Both the position numbers and the translations under genes were made by a program. Positions 17,628 through 26,214 of a DNA stretch of 64,000 nt are shown in pieces (position 1 is the first letter of the stretch; every line of letters begins with the position of its first letter). The stretch is from Sphingobacterium paludis (lineage in GTDB: Bacteria > Bacteroidota > Bacteroidia > Sphingobacteriales > Sphingobacteriaceae). The stretch covers positions 124,001 through 188,000 of the forward strand of contig NZ_SNZV01000004.1 of the NCBI RefSeq assembly GCF_004364125.1. Reading direction: 5' to 3'. The notes beneath the pieces were generated by a model. That model was not told where the DNA came from. It was given only the letters and a program-made list of their open reading frames with translations, and did not search any database.

Positions 17628-18422
17628 ATGAAAAATACGGTAATCATTATCTTCGCTTTATGTCTTATTAGCTTTCAATCGTGCATTGTGCCGAAGAAAG
17701 TAGTCTATTTAAAGGATATGGAGCCCGACAAGGTCTATAACACAACACTCGTGCCACCGCTCCGTGTGCAAAAGAACGACCGCCTCAGTATCCAAATTAC
17801 ATCGAAAAATCCAGAACTGGCGATACCGTTTAACCCCGACGGAGGCGTATACAACGTGTCGTCCCAAGGTGCTGTGACAAATGTGCCTACAGCAAACACG
17901 AACAAAGGCTATCTTGTAGATCAAGAGGGAAACATAGAGTTTCCGGTGTTGGGCACCTTAAACGTTGAAGGCATGACCTTGGACGGTGTTCGTGATTTGC
18001 TACGAGATCGGGTGGTGCAGGAAAAGCTGATCAGTGATGCCGTCATTAAGATTGAACTCATGAACCTCAAGATTACGATGATGGGGGCTGTAGGGAGCGT
18101 CGGCGTGTTGGATGTACCTGATTCGCGAATCACCTTGCTTGAAGCCATAACACGCTCAGGCGGATTGACTTCGAATGCTAAAACCGATAAGGTTGCCGTT
18201 ATCCGCGAAGAGGCCGGAGGACGAAAAATGTATATGAATGATGTTGAGAAAATGGATATCTTCAATTCACCTACCTATTATTTACAGCAAAACGATATCG
18301 TGTATGTAGAGCCTCGTTCGGGAGAAATGACACCACGAGAAACGCAAACGTTGACCTATTTTGGACTACTTACTGGTGTGACGACCATGGTATTAACATT
18401 GTTAAATTTGATGAAAAACTAA
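17628..18422 (+). CDS. polysaccharide export lipoprotein, Wza-like
   Basis: Outer-membrane export protein of 264 aa. The start at ATG 17628 gives a lipoprotein signal peptide with lipobox ending at Cys19 (SFQSC). A poly-export domain follows (VQKNDRLSIQITSKN, then GYLVDQEGNIEFPVLGTLNVEG) and a SLBB domain (MGAVGSVGVLDVPDSRITLLEAITRSGG). A C-terminal hydrophobic stretch (YFGLLTGVTTMVLTLLNLM) resembles the membrane-spanning helix of Wza. It stands 13 bases before the Wzc-like kinase, its usual partner, and should form the exit channel for the polymer made by the upstream genes. Confidence 0.92.
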   Translation: MKNTVIIIFALCLISFQSCIVPKKVVYLKDMEPDKVYNTTLVPPLRVQKNDRLSIQITSKNPELAIPFNPDGGVYNVSSQGAVTNVPTANTNKGYLVDQEGNIEFPVLGTLNVEGMTLDGVRDLLRDRVVQEKLISDAVIKIELMNLKITMMGAVGSVGVLDVPDSRITLLEAITRSGGLTSNAKTDKVAVIREEAGGRKMYMNDVEKMDIFNSPTYYLQQNDIVYVEPRSGEMTPRETQTLTYFGLLTGVTTMVLTLLNLMKN

Positions 18423-18435
18423 TTGTAATTTCGTT

Positions 18436-20823
18436 ATGGATAACACGAATTATAATCCTTATATCGAAAGTCGAGAGAAAGAAGGTAAATCGCTAAACTT
18501 GATCGATTTGATTAAGTATCTATTGCTGCATTGGTATTGGTTTGTATTGTCTGTCCTATTGTTTGGAGGCTATTATTATTACGAATACAGTAAAACGCAG
18601 TTTCTTTACAGCCGCTCACAGACCGTCATGATTAAAAGTACGGCCAATACGCTAAGCGTTAGCCGTGCCACACGTTTAAACTCGTATTATAATACGGTAA
18701 ATGTGGCGGGAGAGATTTTGCAACTGCGCTCGAAAGAACTGATGCGTAATACGATAAGCTCGTTACGCACCGACATCAGTTATTCCGTGGAACAGGGATT
18801 ACGCAAGGTTGAGCTGTACCGTAAATCGCCTTTCGAGGTGAAGTTCTTAAACATCAAACCGGAAAGCAACTTCTCGTTTACCCTGACAGCAATAGACTCT
18901 ACAACAGTACGTTTTGCCACAGTAGATGGTGATGTTGAAAGTTACACCACGATTCCTATCGGAAAGGAAATAAAAACCCCCTTCGGAAATATGGTTGTAG
19001 ACAGCACGAAGCACTTTACACCATCGTATTATGGCGAACAGGTTACGGTGTCAAAGAATGCGATGGAGTCCGTGGTCGGCTATTTTTTAAGCCGGATGCG
19101 GATCGAACAGATGGAAGATGATGCTTCGCTCCTGCAAATGTCTCTGGAAGATGTGTCGGCAGAGCGTGCAGCCGACATGTTATCGACATTGGTCTCGGTC
19201 TACAATCAAGAAACGGTAGAAGATAAAAACCGTGTCGCAAAAAACTCAGCTGAATTTATCAAGGATCGTATTGCCATCATTGAAGATGAGCTGGGGGGGG
19301 TAGAGACGGACCTCGAGCAGATGAAGGCCCGTAATGAGGGTATGGATGTGAATACCGCTACAGGAGTCTTTTGGGGTGAAAGTAGGGAGTATCAATCCAC
19401 TACACGGGGCATAGAAACGCAGTTGCGCTTGGTGGAGCTCATGCGGCAGCGAATAGAAAATGACGTAGACCGAAACGACCTGATTCCAAGCAATACGGGA
19501 CTGGTAGAAGATAATATTGAATCCCAAATCACGGAATACAACGAGGTGTTGTTGAAAAGAAACCGGTTGGTAAGCGGCGACAACTCAGAAAATCCGATAG
19601 TGAAAGATATGGACGCCGCTTTGCGCGCCATTCGTGATAACATTTCCCGTTCGGTAGATAATGCAGCTATGGGCTTGCGCATTCGAATACGAAATTTGCA
19701 ACAGGAGGAAGCTGCTTCCCGTGCCAAAGCACAATCTTTGCCGGCCAAACAGCGCATGATGCTTTCCATCGAACGTCAGCAGAAGGTGAAGGAAGAACTT
19801 TATATTTTGCTCTTAAATCGGCGCGAGGAAAATGCGTTGAATCAGGCCATGACCGACGACAATTTACGTGTCGTGGATCCACCATCTGGAAGCGAAGGCC
19901 CTATCTATCCAAGCAAAGCTCGTAAAGTGATGACTGGGGTAGGATTTGGAGTTGTACTTCCTGCAGTCGTATTGCTGCTCCTGCTGCTGCTGGATACGAA
20001 AGTAAATGGTCGGAAAGATATCGAGGAAGCGGTTACCGTTCCGTTTTTGGGTGAAATACCCTTTTCTAGACAAACGATGCGGGCCAACGATGACGTGGTC
20101 GTCAATGAGCAGGGACGAGATCCTGCCACCGAAGCATTTCGTATTTTACGCACCAATATTGGGTTTATGTCTTCAGCCGAGCGCGAGATTCGCGTTATCA
20201 CATTCACTTCTTTTAATGTGGGTGCAGGAAAGACATTCACCGCAATAAATCTGGCTGCCAGCTTGACATTTCTATTGCAAAATGTCGTGTTGCTCGATTT
20301 AGATCTTCGCAAAGGAACCTTGAGTGATCATCTAAAACTAGGATCAGTGAAAGGTGTCACACATTTTCTTGCTGATCCAGCAGTGTCATTAGATCATATT
20401 ACTTATAAGGCAAACGTAGGTAATGGTGTAGATGTTATCCCAATAGGGGTGATCGCGCCAAATCCGGTGGAGTTACTTTTAAGCAAACGCCTGGATGTGT
20501 TGATCACGAAATTGAAAGAGCGCTATCGTTATATCGTTGTAGATAATGTGCCGATTGATCTTGTGGCTGATGCTGCTGTCGTGAATAGGATTTCCGAGTT
20601 GACAGTATTTGTGGTGCGTGCTGGCGCAATGGATCGCCGCTTGCTTCCAGAAATCGAAAAGATCTATAGAAAAGGCAAATTGAATAATATGGCAATTTTG
20701 CTGAATGGTATTCGGAAATTGAAGTCTAGCTACGGATATGGTTACGGTTATGGCTACGGCTATGGCTACCAAAAAGAAAAAGCTGGATTAACAGGCTTCT
20801 TCAGGCGCTTGTTCCAGCGATAA
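18436..20823 (+). CDS. polysaccharide co-polymerase/BY-kinase, Wzc-like
   Basis: Inner-membrane protein of 795 aa combining a chain-length (Wzz) part with a bacterial tyrosine kinase. One TM lies near residues 33-50 and a second near 497-520, with a long coiled-coil periplasmic region between. The cytoplasmic kinase has a Walker A ending GAGKT at 596-600, Walker A' VVLLDLDLRKG and Walker B YIVVDN. The C-terminus holds a Tyr cluster of seven alternating Tyr (766-778), the autophosphorylation tail. Walker A lacks the usual GEGKS spelling but keeps the key Lys. It controls polymer length and export together with the Wza-like protein. Confidence 0.94.
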   Translation: MDNTNYNPYIESREKEGKSLNLIDLIKYLLLHWYWFVLSVLLFGGYYYYEYSKTQFLYSRSQTVMIKSTANTLSVSRATRLNSYYNTVNVAGEILQLRSKELMRNTISSLRTDISYSVEQGLRKVELYRKSPFEVKFLNIKPESNFSFTLTAIDSTTVRFATVDGDVESYTTIPIGKEIKTPFGNMVVDSTKHFTPSYYGEQVTVSKNAMESVVGYFLSRMRIEQMEDDASLLQMSLEDVSAERAADMLSTLVSVYNQETVEDKNRVAKNSAEFIKDRIAIIEDELGGVETDLEQMKARNEGMDVNTATGVFWGESREYQSTTRGIETQLRLVELMRQRIENDVDRNDLIPSNTGLVEDNIESQITEYNEVLLKRNRLVSGDNSENPIVKDMDAALRAIRDNISRSVDNAAMGLRIRIRNLQQEEAASRAKAQSLPAKQRMMLSIERQQKVKEELYILLLNRREENALNQAMTDDNLRVVDPPSGSEGPIYPSKARKVMTGVGFGVVLPAVVLLLLLLLDTKVNGRKDIEEAVTVPFLGEIPFSRQTMRANDDVVVNEQGRDPATEAFRILRTNIGFMSSAEREIRVITFTSFNVGAGKTFTAINLAASLTFLLQNVVLLDLDLRKGTLSDHLKLGSVKGVTHFLADPAVSLDHITYKANVGNGVDVIPIGVIAPNPVELLLSKRLDVLITKLKERYRYIVVDNVPIDLVADAAVVNRISELTVFVVRAGAMDRRLLPEIEKIYRKGKLNNMAILLNGIRKLKSSYGYGYGYGYGYGYQKEKAGLTGFFRRLFQR
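20731..20769 (+). repeat. tandem repeat coding the Gly-Tyr tail of the kinase
   Basis: Six and a half copies of a 6-base unit (TAY GGN) give alternating Tyr and Gly at residues 766-778. Third positions vary between copies, so the repeat has been maintained for its protein sequence. Such tracts can gain or lose units by slippage without changing frame. Confidence 0.9.
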
Positions 20824-20843
20824 AACGACCATTCAACAGCTGT

Positions 20844-20880
20844 TGCCCCGTGTGTATCTTTTTGCACACGGGGCATTTTT
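20844..20880 (+). terminator. Rho-independent terminator after wzc-like gene
   Basis: An 11-bp perfect stem (TGCCCCGTGTG with CACACGGGGCA, arms 20844-20854 and 20865-20875) encloses a 10-base loop and is followed by a TTTTTG run. It lies 20 bases after the kinase stop and closes the polysaccharide operon. Confidence 0.93.
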
Positions 20881-21402
20881 GTTACTAAAGAAATTATATT
20901 TTACAGATTTCCAAATCCTTCCGTCTTTCTCTCTTTCTTAATAGGTCCGGAAAAAGCTATCACCCTTTCGGTTTCACGGCTATTCTTTTATTATCCTGCT
21001 AACCACCAGGTGAAGTGCCGTGCCATGTCGTCATGAGAAAGTATGCCCCGTCAATAAGCATGTAGACTGACTTCCGACTGGATTTGGAACAACATTTCCA
21101 GCGATTCGCTTTCGTCAACGATACTTATACGAAATTGCGCTCTTTTCTTATTTTTTTGGTTAATTTTTTACCCGCACAACCTGACAGGGTTTTAGATAGT
21201 GCTTCTAGAGGGTGTTTGTGGTTTTCTCTGTAGTTATTCTTCTACAAGAATTTATAAACTTTGAGATGTAGTTGTAAGCTGACAGGGATAGAAAGTTCTA
21301 ATGTATAAATTTGTCGCATTGATGCTTGTGACGATAATTGTGTGGTTGGTTTGAGAAATAAGCAATAAACTAAAGTGTACATAAGAAGAAAAATATCAAT
21401 TC
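20881..21402. other. intergenic region upstream of first OmpA-family gene
   Basis: No convincing gene is seen in these roughly 520 bases. A TAAATTTG at 21306-21313 fits the Bacteroidota -7 box and would give a leader of about 85 bases for the gene at 21403, although no well-placed TTTG -33 box is found. A 17-codon hydrophobic frame at 21301-21354 overlaps this box and is probably chance. Confidence 0.5.
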
Positions 21403-22608
21403 ATGAAAACAATTTTATTGACTCTGGGAGTTTCATTTTGTGTCTTTGCGGCCTCTGCACAAACAGTTGTTTCAACTCCGGATTCGACCGTAGAAGTTAT
21501 TTCGGATAAGCATAGAGTAATCACAAACAAATTTTTCCAAAACTGGTTTATAGGAGCTGGAGCTGGTGCTCAGCTATTTTATGGCGATCATAACAAACAA
21601 ATGAAGTTTGGAGATCGAATCGTGCCCGCTTATGAATTCCATCTTGGAAAGTGGTTTACGCCAGGTATCGGTGCGCGTGTTGCGATAAATGGTCTTAAAA
21701 ACAAAGGTGTTACGCAAAACGGTAGCCATTCTACAGGTGTAGTTTATGATGCTTCACAATTCTTATACAATCAAGAGTTTAATTACATTAATGTTCACGG
21801 CGATGTGTTGTTTAATCTGAACAACTTAATTGCTGGGTATAACCCAACCCGGTTTTACACACTCAGTCCTTATGTTGGTTTGGGTCTCATGTATACTTGG
21901 GACGAACCCAAAGCAAAAGAAGTTAGTGCAAACATCGGCTTATTCAATAGCTTTCGCTTAAGTGATTCTTGGGATTTGACTTTGGACTTGCGTGGTAGCC
22001 TAGTGAATGATAGTTTTGATGGTGAGCGGGGCGGAAGGAAAGATGAGGGTATGTTAACATCTGCTGTGGGTATTGTCTATAAATTTGGGAAATCTAAATG
22101 GGATACCAATATCAAAACAGTTGTTCGTTACACGAATGAGAAAGAGCTAAACGCCTTACGTGACAAAATTAATGAGCTTGCCCGGGATAACAATGCCTTA
22201 AAGCAACAGTTAGCCGAAGCAAAAGACAAGACAGTTACAGAAGTGGTTGTCGATGAAAAAAATATGTTAGCCGCTCCGATTTTAGTTACTTTCCCAATCA
22301 ATAAGAGTACAGTGAGCAATGAGGCTCGTGTAAACCTTGGATTTTTCGCTAAAGTTATTAAAGAAAGCGATCCGGATATGACGTACTGTATCATGGGTTA
22401 CGCTGACGCGGGAACGGGATCTAAATCTACGAATGAAAGGCTAAGCAAGGAACGTGCCCAAGCTATTTACAACATTCTGGTACGCGAGTTTGCCGTTCCA
22501 GCAAGCCAGTTGGAGGTTAATCATAAAGGCGGTGTCGACAACATGTTTTACGACGATCCGCGTTTGAGCAGAGCCGTTATTACGATTGGCAAATACAACA
22601 AAAAATAG
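21403..22608 (+). CDS. OmpA-family outer-membrane protein, paralog 1
   Basis: Protein of 401 aa: a signal peptide (MKTILLTLGVSFCVFAASAQ), an N-terminal beta-barrel with aromatic alternating strands (NWFIGAGAGAQLFYGDHNKQM, GKWFTPGIGARVAI), a short coiled coil (INELARDNNALKQQLAEAKD) and a C-terminal peptidoglycan-binding OmpA domain (VTFPINKSTVSNEARVNL, MGYADAGTGS, NERLSKERAQAIYNIL). It anchors outer membrane to cell wall. The gene is monocistronic, followed by a structured element and a terminator. A close paralog lies at 23663. Confidence 0.93.
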   Translation: MKTILLTLGVSFCVFAASAQTVVSTPDSTVEVISDKHRVITNKFFQNWFIGAGAGAQLFYGDHNKQMKFGDRIVPAYEFHLGKWFTPGIGARVAINGLKNKGVTQNGSHSTGVVYDASQFLYNQEFNYINVHGDVLFNLNNLIAGYNPTRFYTLSPYVGLGLMYTWDEPKAKEVSANIGLFNSFRLSDSWDLTLDLRGSLVNDSFDGERGGRKDEGMLTSAVGIVYKFGKSKWDTNIKTVVRYTNEKELNALRDKINELARDNNALKQQLAEAKDKTVTEVVVDEKNMLAAPILVTFPINKSTVSNEARVNLGFFAKVIKESDPDMTYCIMGYADAGTGSKSTNERLSKERAQAIYNILVREFAVPASQLEVNHKGGVDNMFYDDPRLSRAVITIGKYNKK

Positions 22609-22611
22609 AAA

Positions 22612-22690
22612 CTCGTGCAGCGAGCCCTATACAGGGGATTGATATAGAGGGGTTCGATGTTCTGTATAAATCGCAGGTCATATGCACGAG
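22612..22690 (+). other. nested inverted repeats, candidate structured 3'-UTR RNA
   Basis: Starting 3 bases after the OmpA stop, three stems nest inside one another: CTCGTGCA (22612) with TGCACGAG (22683), GCGA (22620) with TCGC (22671), and TATACAG (22628) with CTGTATA (22662), about 19 base pairs in all around a 27-base G-rich apical loop. There is no T-tract, so it is not a simple terminator; one follows at 22754. It may stabilise the mRNA or release a small RNA. No copy is seen after the paralog. Confidence 0.5.
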
Positions 22691-22753
22691 CCGGATGAAA
22701 GAAACGTGTGATTAGAAAAAAGGAAGGTGAGGTAGAATTTGGGGGGAAATGAT

Positions 22754-22786
22754 GTAGAGACGCTTTTTGGGCGTCTCTACTTATTT
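22754..22786 (+). terminator. Rho-independent terminator after first OmpA-family gene
   Basis: A 10-bp perfect stem (GTAGAGACGC at 22754-22763, GCGTCTCTAC at 22771-22780) with a 7-base loop is followed by TTATTT. It is about 145 bases after the stop codon. The following 290 bases up to 23077 show no gene. Confidence 0.85.
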
Positions 22787-23077
22787 AAAAAAATCATGCA
22801 GCTGTTTAAAAATAGTTTTCAAAGCAGCTCCCTTAGCGCGCATGTATGCAGTATACTCGCCAATCTAAACCTGAAAGGAGCTAACGGGGATCTTGACCAG
22901 AAATAAGATGGGCTGATTGCTAACCACTATATGTAGGATTTTCGCTACATTCTGATTTACTTCTTAGGTTGGACATTGTAGCGTGCTTCCGAAAAGTATA
23001 TATTTGAAATGCCTATAAAAACTTTTTCTGGGGATGTTTAATTTTCATTACGCATTACATGTGTGTAGGTAAGGCAA

Positions 23078-23263
23078 ATGATGCATAATAGGTATACGGA
23101 CACGGAAAAGGATCAGATTATTCTAAAAATAGTTTGTGGGGAGCTTTTACTTGAAGAAGCTTCGAAAAAATACAGCGTATCGACTGTCAGCCTTATTAAG
23201 TGGTTAAAAGAACGACACGCGCTGGTGGACACGTATTTCAAAAGGGTCAAGGACGGACGCTAA
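23078..23263 (+). CDS. small helix-turn-helix protein, transposase-N-terminus-like
   Basis: Open frame of 61 codons. The product begins MMHNRYTDTEKDQIILKIV and contains EEASKKYSVSTVSLIKWLKE, a helix-turn-helix of the type at the N-terminus of IS3/IS911 OrfA transposases. No catalytic domain, terminal inverted repeats or second frame are seen nearby, so it is either a small regulator domesticated from a transposase or a remnant. It sits alone between two OmpA-family paralogs. Confidence 0.55.
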   Translation: MMHNRYTDTEKDQIILKIVCGELLLEEASKKYSVSTVSLIKWLKERHALVDTYFKRVKDGR

Positions 23264-23584
23264 AAATACAGATTCGTGATCTACAACCCACAGCAATTAT
23301 TCCTAACAAAAGAATTTCCAGATAGCGTTTTTTTGTGCTCCCTTACCTGCGTCAACAGGCAACGGCTTTGATCGATGCGTAAATCGTTCCCAGCCCCGCC
23401 ACTGGTTGCGCGGTATCCTTGCCTCTATGCCATAAAAACTTCGTTTTTTTTCTCGAATGAGATGGTTATACACAGATCTTGAATTCCATCGTTCAAAAGT
23501 TTGCGAACATATAGTAACACTTTTCAGCTATGCCCCACGCGCTTCGATGCCCTATTATTATTGGTATACTTTTTGCGCCTTTTT
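23264..23584. other. intergenic region, no gene seen
   Basis: About 320 bases without a supported coding frame on either strand. The 3' end runs into the promoter of the second OmpA-family gene. I see no repeat or RNA gene here. Confidence 0.5.
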
Positions 23585-23617
23585 TTTGAATAATTATATT
23601 TATTCTGTTTATCTTTG
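23585..23617 (+). promoter_or_regulatory. Bacteroidota-type promoter of second OmpA-family gene
   Basis: A TTTG at 23585-23588 and TATCTTTG at 23610-23617 are 21 bases apart, matching the TTTG-N17-23-TAnnTTTG pattern of the housekeeping sigma factor in Bacteroidota. An in-frame TTG at 23615 falls inside this box and therefore cannot be the start. Confidence 0.7.
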
Positions 23618-23662
23618 ATAAGCAAATCTGCTATGAAATTTGATCACTTAAATTACCATCGT

Positions 23663-24853
23663 ATGAAAATACTAATACTTTGTCTTGCTCTAACCTTTGT
23701 GTTTTCGGGCGCTGCGGCGCAATCTAAAGGTGTCGCTGCTGATTCGACTGTTGAGGTCAGCACAGACAAGTACCGAGTCGTTACCAACAGATTTGTGGAT
23801 AATTGGTTTGTCGGAGCAGGTGTAGGGGTGCAGTATTTCTATGGTGACCACAATAGGCAAATGAACTTTGGTGATCGTTTGGTTCCGGCATTTGAATTGC
23901 ATGCGGGAAAGTGGTTTACACCGGGTATAGGTGCTCGCTTAGCGCTAAATGGTATTCAAAACAAAGGGGTTACGCAAAATGGTAGCCATTCTACAGGCGT
24001 GATATACGATGCTTCACAAGGTTTATTTAATCAAGAGTTTAAATATCTGAATGCCCACGCGGACGTCCTTTTTAACTTTACAAACCTTTTCGGTGGATAT
24101 CGGCTGGATCGATTCTATGAAGCCAGTCCATATGTGGGTATAGGGTATATGTTTACTTGGGAAGAACCGGTAGCAAATGAGGTCAGCGCAAATTTGGGTC
24201 TTTTTAATAAATTCCGATTAAATCGTTCCTGGGATTTATCGCTCGATCTTCGTGGTAGTTTGGTGCATGATCGCTTTGATGGGGAAGAAGGCGGCCGTAA
24301 GGACGAAGGAATGTTGACAGCGGCAGTGGGTTTGGTATACAAATTCAATAAGCGAACTTGGGATAAAGAAACGACGACAACCATTCGTTACGACAATTCA
24401 GCGGAAATCAATGCACTTCGCGATCGCATCAACGAATTGGCGCAAAGCAACGAAAACCTGCGTAAGCAATTGGCAAATGCTAAAGACACAACAGTAACGG
24501 ATCTTGTCGTAGAAAAAAATATGATTGCAGCACCTATTTTGGTGACGTTTCCTATCAATAAGAGTACCGTTAGTAACGAGGCCCGCGTGAACTTAGGCTT
24601 CTTAGCAAAAGTGATAAAAGCAGGAAATCCCGAGATCCGCTATCAAATTATGGGATATGCTGATAGTGGCACAGGTAGTAAAACAACAAATCAGCGGCTT
24701 AGTCGAGAGCGTGCAGAGGCGATATACAATGTCCTGGTCAGAGAATTTAGTGTGCCTGCCTCGCAGTTAGTTGTTGACTATAAAGGTGGAGTGGCCAATA
24801 TGTTCTACAATGACCCTCGATTGAGCCGGGCGGTTATAACGATAGCACAATAA
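23663..24853 (+). CDS. OmpA-family outer-membrane protein, paralog 2
   Basis: Protein of 396 aa with the same layout as the gene at 21403: signal peptide (MKILILCLALTFVFSGAAAQ), beta-barrel, coiled coil (INELAQSNENLRKQLANAKD) and OmpA domain. Long stretches such as QNKGVTQNGSHSTGV and VTFPINKSTVSNEARVNLGF are identical or nearly so between the two. ATG 23663 is chosen because it gives a proper signal peptide aligned with the paralog; ATG 23633 is possible. It has its own promoter, so the copies can be regulated separately. Confidence 0.92.
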   Translation: MKILILCLALTFVFSGAAAQSKGVAADSTVEVSTDKYRVVTNRFVDNWFVGAGVGVQYFYGDHNRQMNFGDRLVPAFELHAGKWFTPGIGARLALNGIQNKGVTQNGSHSTGVIYDASQGLFNQEFKYLNAHADVLFNFTNLFGGYRLDRFYEASPYVGIGYMFTWEEPVANEVSANLGLFNKFRLNRSWDLSLDLRGSLVHDRFDGEEGGRKDEGMLTAAVGLVYKFNKRTWDKETTTTIRYDNSAEINALRDRINELAQSNENLRKQLANAKDTTVTDLVVEKNMIAAPILVTFPINKSTVSNEARVNLGFLAKVIKAGNPEIRYQIMGYADSGTGSKTTNQRLSRERAEAIYNVLVREFSVPASQLVVDYKGGVANMFYNDPRLSRAVITIAQ

Positions 24854-24972
24854 AGAGAATAATTAAAAAATAGAGTTATCCAGTCGAATAAGGTGAGATG
24901 CGATTTTAGCCATATCAAAGTTGGGTAGTTTCGGCCTGGCATCATCGATAATCCTTGGTTGACTTTGATCCT

Positions 24973-24996
24973 TAAGCGTGAATAGATTCACGCTTA
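24973..24996. repeat. perfect palindrome between OmpA-family and regulator genes
   Basis: Arms TAAGCGTGAAT and ATTCACGCTTA (11 bp each) are separated by only AG. It lies 120 bases after the OmpA-family stop and 107 bases before the response-regulator gene. With so short a loop and no T-tract it looks more like a protein-binding site than a terminator, though either is possible. Confidence 0.6.
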
Positions 24997-25103
24997 GGCT
25001 GCTTATCATGAATTTTAGTTTCTATATGTCTATACCGCACGTTCAAACTTTTTGTTTCATATACGCCAAAGCGTGCATGGCCATAGCGTAACTTCAATTA
25101 AGA

Positions 25104-25736
25104 ATGGATAGAAAATACGGTTTGGCAATTGTAGAAGATAGGCAACATCTACTGGATCTATTAATAAGTTTCTTTAGCATCTCCAAGTTTTTCGATCTCC
25201 AACTTACTGCAAATTCGTATGAAGCATTGATAGCTGATTGGAAGTCGCAACCGATAGACATTGTGTTGAGCGATATTGGGCTACCCGGGAAGTCCGGTAT
25301 TGAAACCACCTGGTATATAAAAAGAAGAGCCCCAGAAGTGCAAGTCGTCATGTTTACGGTTATAGAAGATAAAGATGCTGTATTTCAGGCACTCTGTGCA
25401 GGAGCTTCCGGTTATTTATTAAAAGGAACTCCATTGCCTCAGATCGAAGAACGACTTCTGGAGGTGATGAACGGTGGGTCGGTCATGAGTCCGCAGGTGG
25501 CACGGTTGGTCTTCAACCATTTTACACCGTCGCAAAGTAGTGCGAAGTACCGAAAAACAGAACAGTTAACCCCCCGGGAAATCGAGATTGTATCCATGCT
25601 GAAGGGGGGCGCTTCATACAAAATGGTGGCCAATACCTTGTTTGTAAGTGTTGATACGGTAAAATATCATACCCGCAATATTTACCAAAAATTGCAGGTG
25701 AGTAGTAGGGTAGAGCTCATATTGAAATATAAATAG
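25104..25736 (+). CDS. orphan NarL/FixJ-type response regulator
   Basis: Two-domain regulator of 210 aa. The receiver domain has the acidic pair Glu11/Asp12, phospho-acceptor Asp57 in VLSDIGLPG and the conserved Lys in YLLKG. The output domain is a LuxR-type helix-turn-helix: LTPREIEIVSMLKGGASYKMVANTLFVSVDTVKYHTRNIYQKL (residues ~157-200, interrupted here only for reading). No histidine kinase is encoded nearby, so its sensor lies elsewhere. Its target may be the adjacent OmpA-family genes or the upstream polysaccharide locus; this is inference from position. Confidence 0.92.
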   Translation: MDRKYGLAIVEDRQHLLDLLISFFSISKFFDLQLTANSYEALIADWKSQPIDIVLSDIGLPGKSGIETTWYIKRRAPEVQVVMFTVIEDKDAVFQALCAGASGYLLKGTPLPQIEERLLEVMNGGSVMSPQVARLVFNHFTPSQSSAKYRKTEQLTPREIEIVSMLKGGASYKMVANTLFVSVDTVKYHTRNIYQKLQVSSRVELILKYK

Positions 25737-26079
25737 GATCTTCTCGCGCGCTAACATCCCGTAGCCTCATATCAAGCGCTGAAATCAAACCGTTCTATCT
25801 AAACGTTTGTGTGTTCTAACCCGGGAACAGAATCGTGATATTTAATCAAAAAATGTACATTTTTCAAATGGAAAGCAAAAACCTCCATGACCGTGTATTT
25901 GCCTAAATTCTAAGCTAGGTAGGTAAGATGTGTTAGCAGATTTTGAAATCGTTTTAGCACGCTCCGCATTTTGTATTTTTGAATTTTAGTTTTTGATGAC
26001 GAATTAAGATGCCTACATTTGGTCAAATGTAGTTCGGTATAGTTATTGCTTCATTGGGAAATAGATTATCCTTGTAATC

Positions 26080-26087
26080 TACCTTTG
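26080..26087 (+). promoter_or_regulatory. -7 promoter box TACCTTTG
   Basis: An exact TAnnTTTG box, with ATTG 23 bases upstream as a weak -33 element. Transcription would begin near 26092, at the start codon of the small frame or as a 210-base leader of the downstream dehydratase gene. Confidence 0.5.
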
Positions 26088-26091
26088 AAAA

Positions 26092-26214
26092 ATGGAGAAT
26101 TTAAGAAAACGCTATATCCGTGCCTCATTTGCGGAACGTAACTTGTGGTCAGTAGCTGCCCTCACGGTTATCGTAGTATTGCAGCTATGTGCCCTTTTTG
26201 CCATCAACTCCTAA
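26092..26214 (+). CDS. candidate 40-aa single-pass membrane peptide
   Basis: The frame starts at ATG 26092, four bases after a perfect -7 box, and ends at TAA 26212-26214. The product has a basic N-terminal part (MENLRKRYIRASFAERN) followed by a hydrophobic helix (VAALTVIVVLQLCALFAI), the typical design of bacterial small membrane proteins. It could be a regulator of the neighbouring polysaccharide enzyme, a leader peptide, or chance. Nothing here identifies a family. Confidence 0.4.
   Translation: MENLRKRYIRASFAERNLWSVAALTVIVVLQLCALFAINS

Noticed and set aside
21301..21354. 17-codon hydrophobic frame before the first OmpA-family gene
   Set aside because: It overlaps a likely promoter box, is very short and has no independent support.
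25009..25092. 27-codon frame before the response-regulator gene
   Set aside because: Short, without ribosome-binding site or recognisable features.
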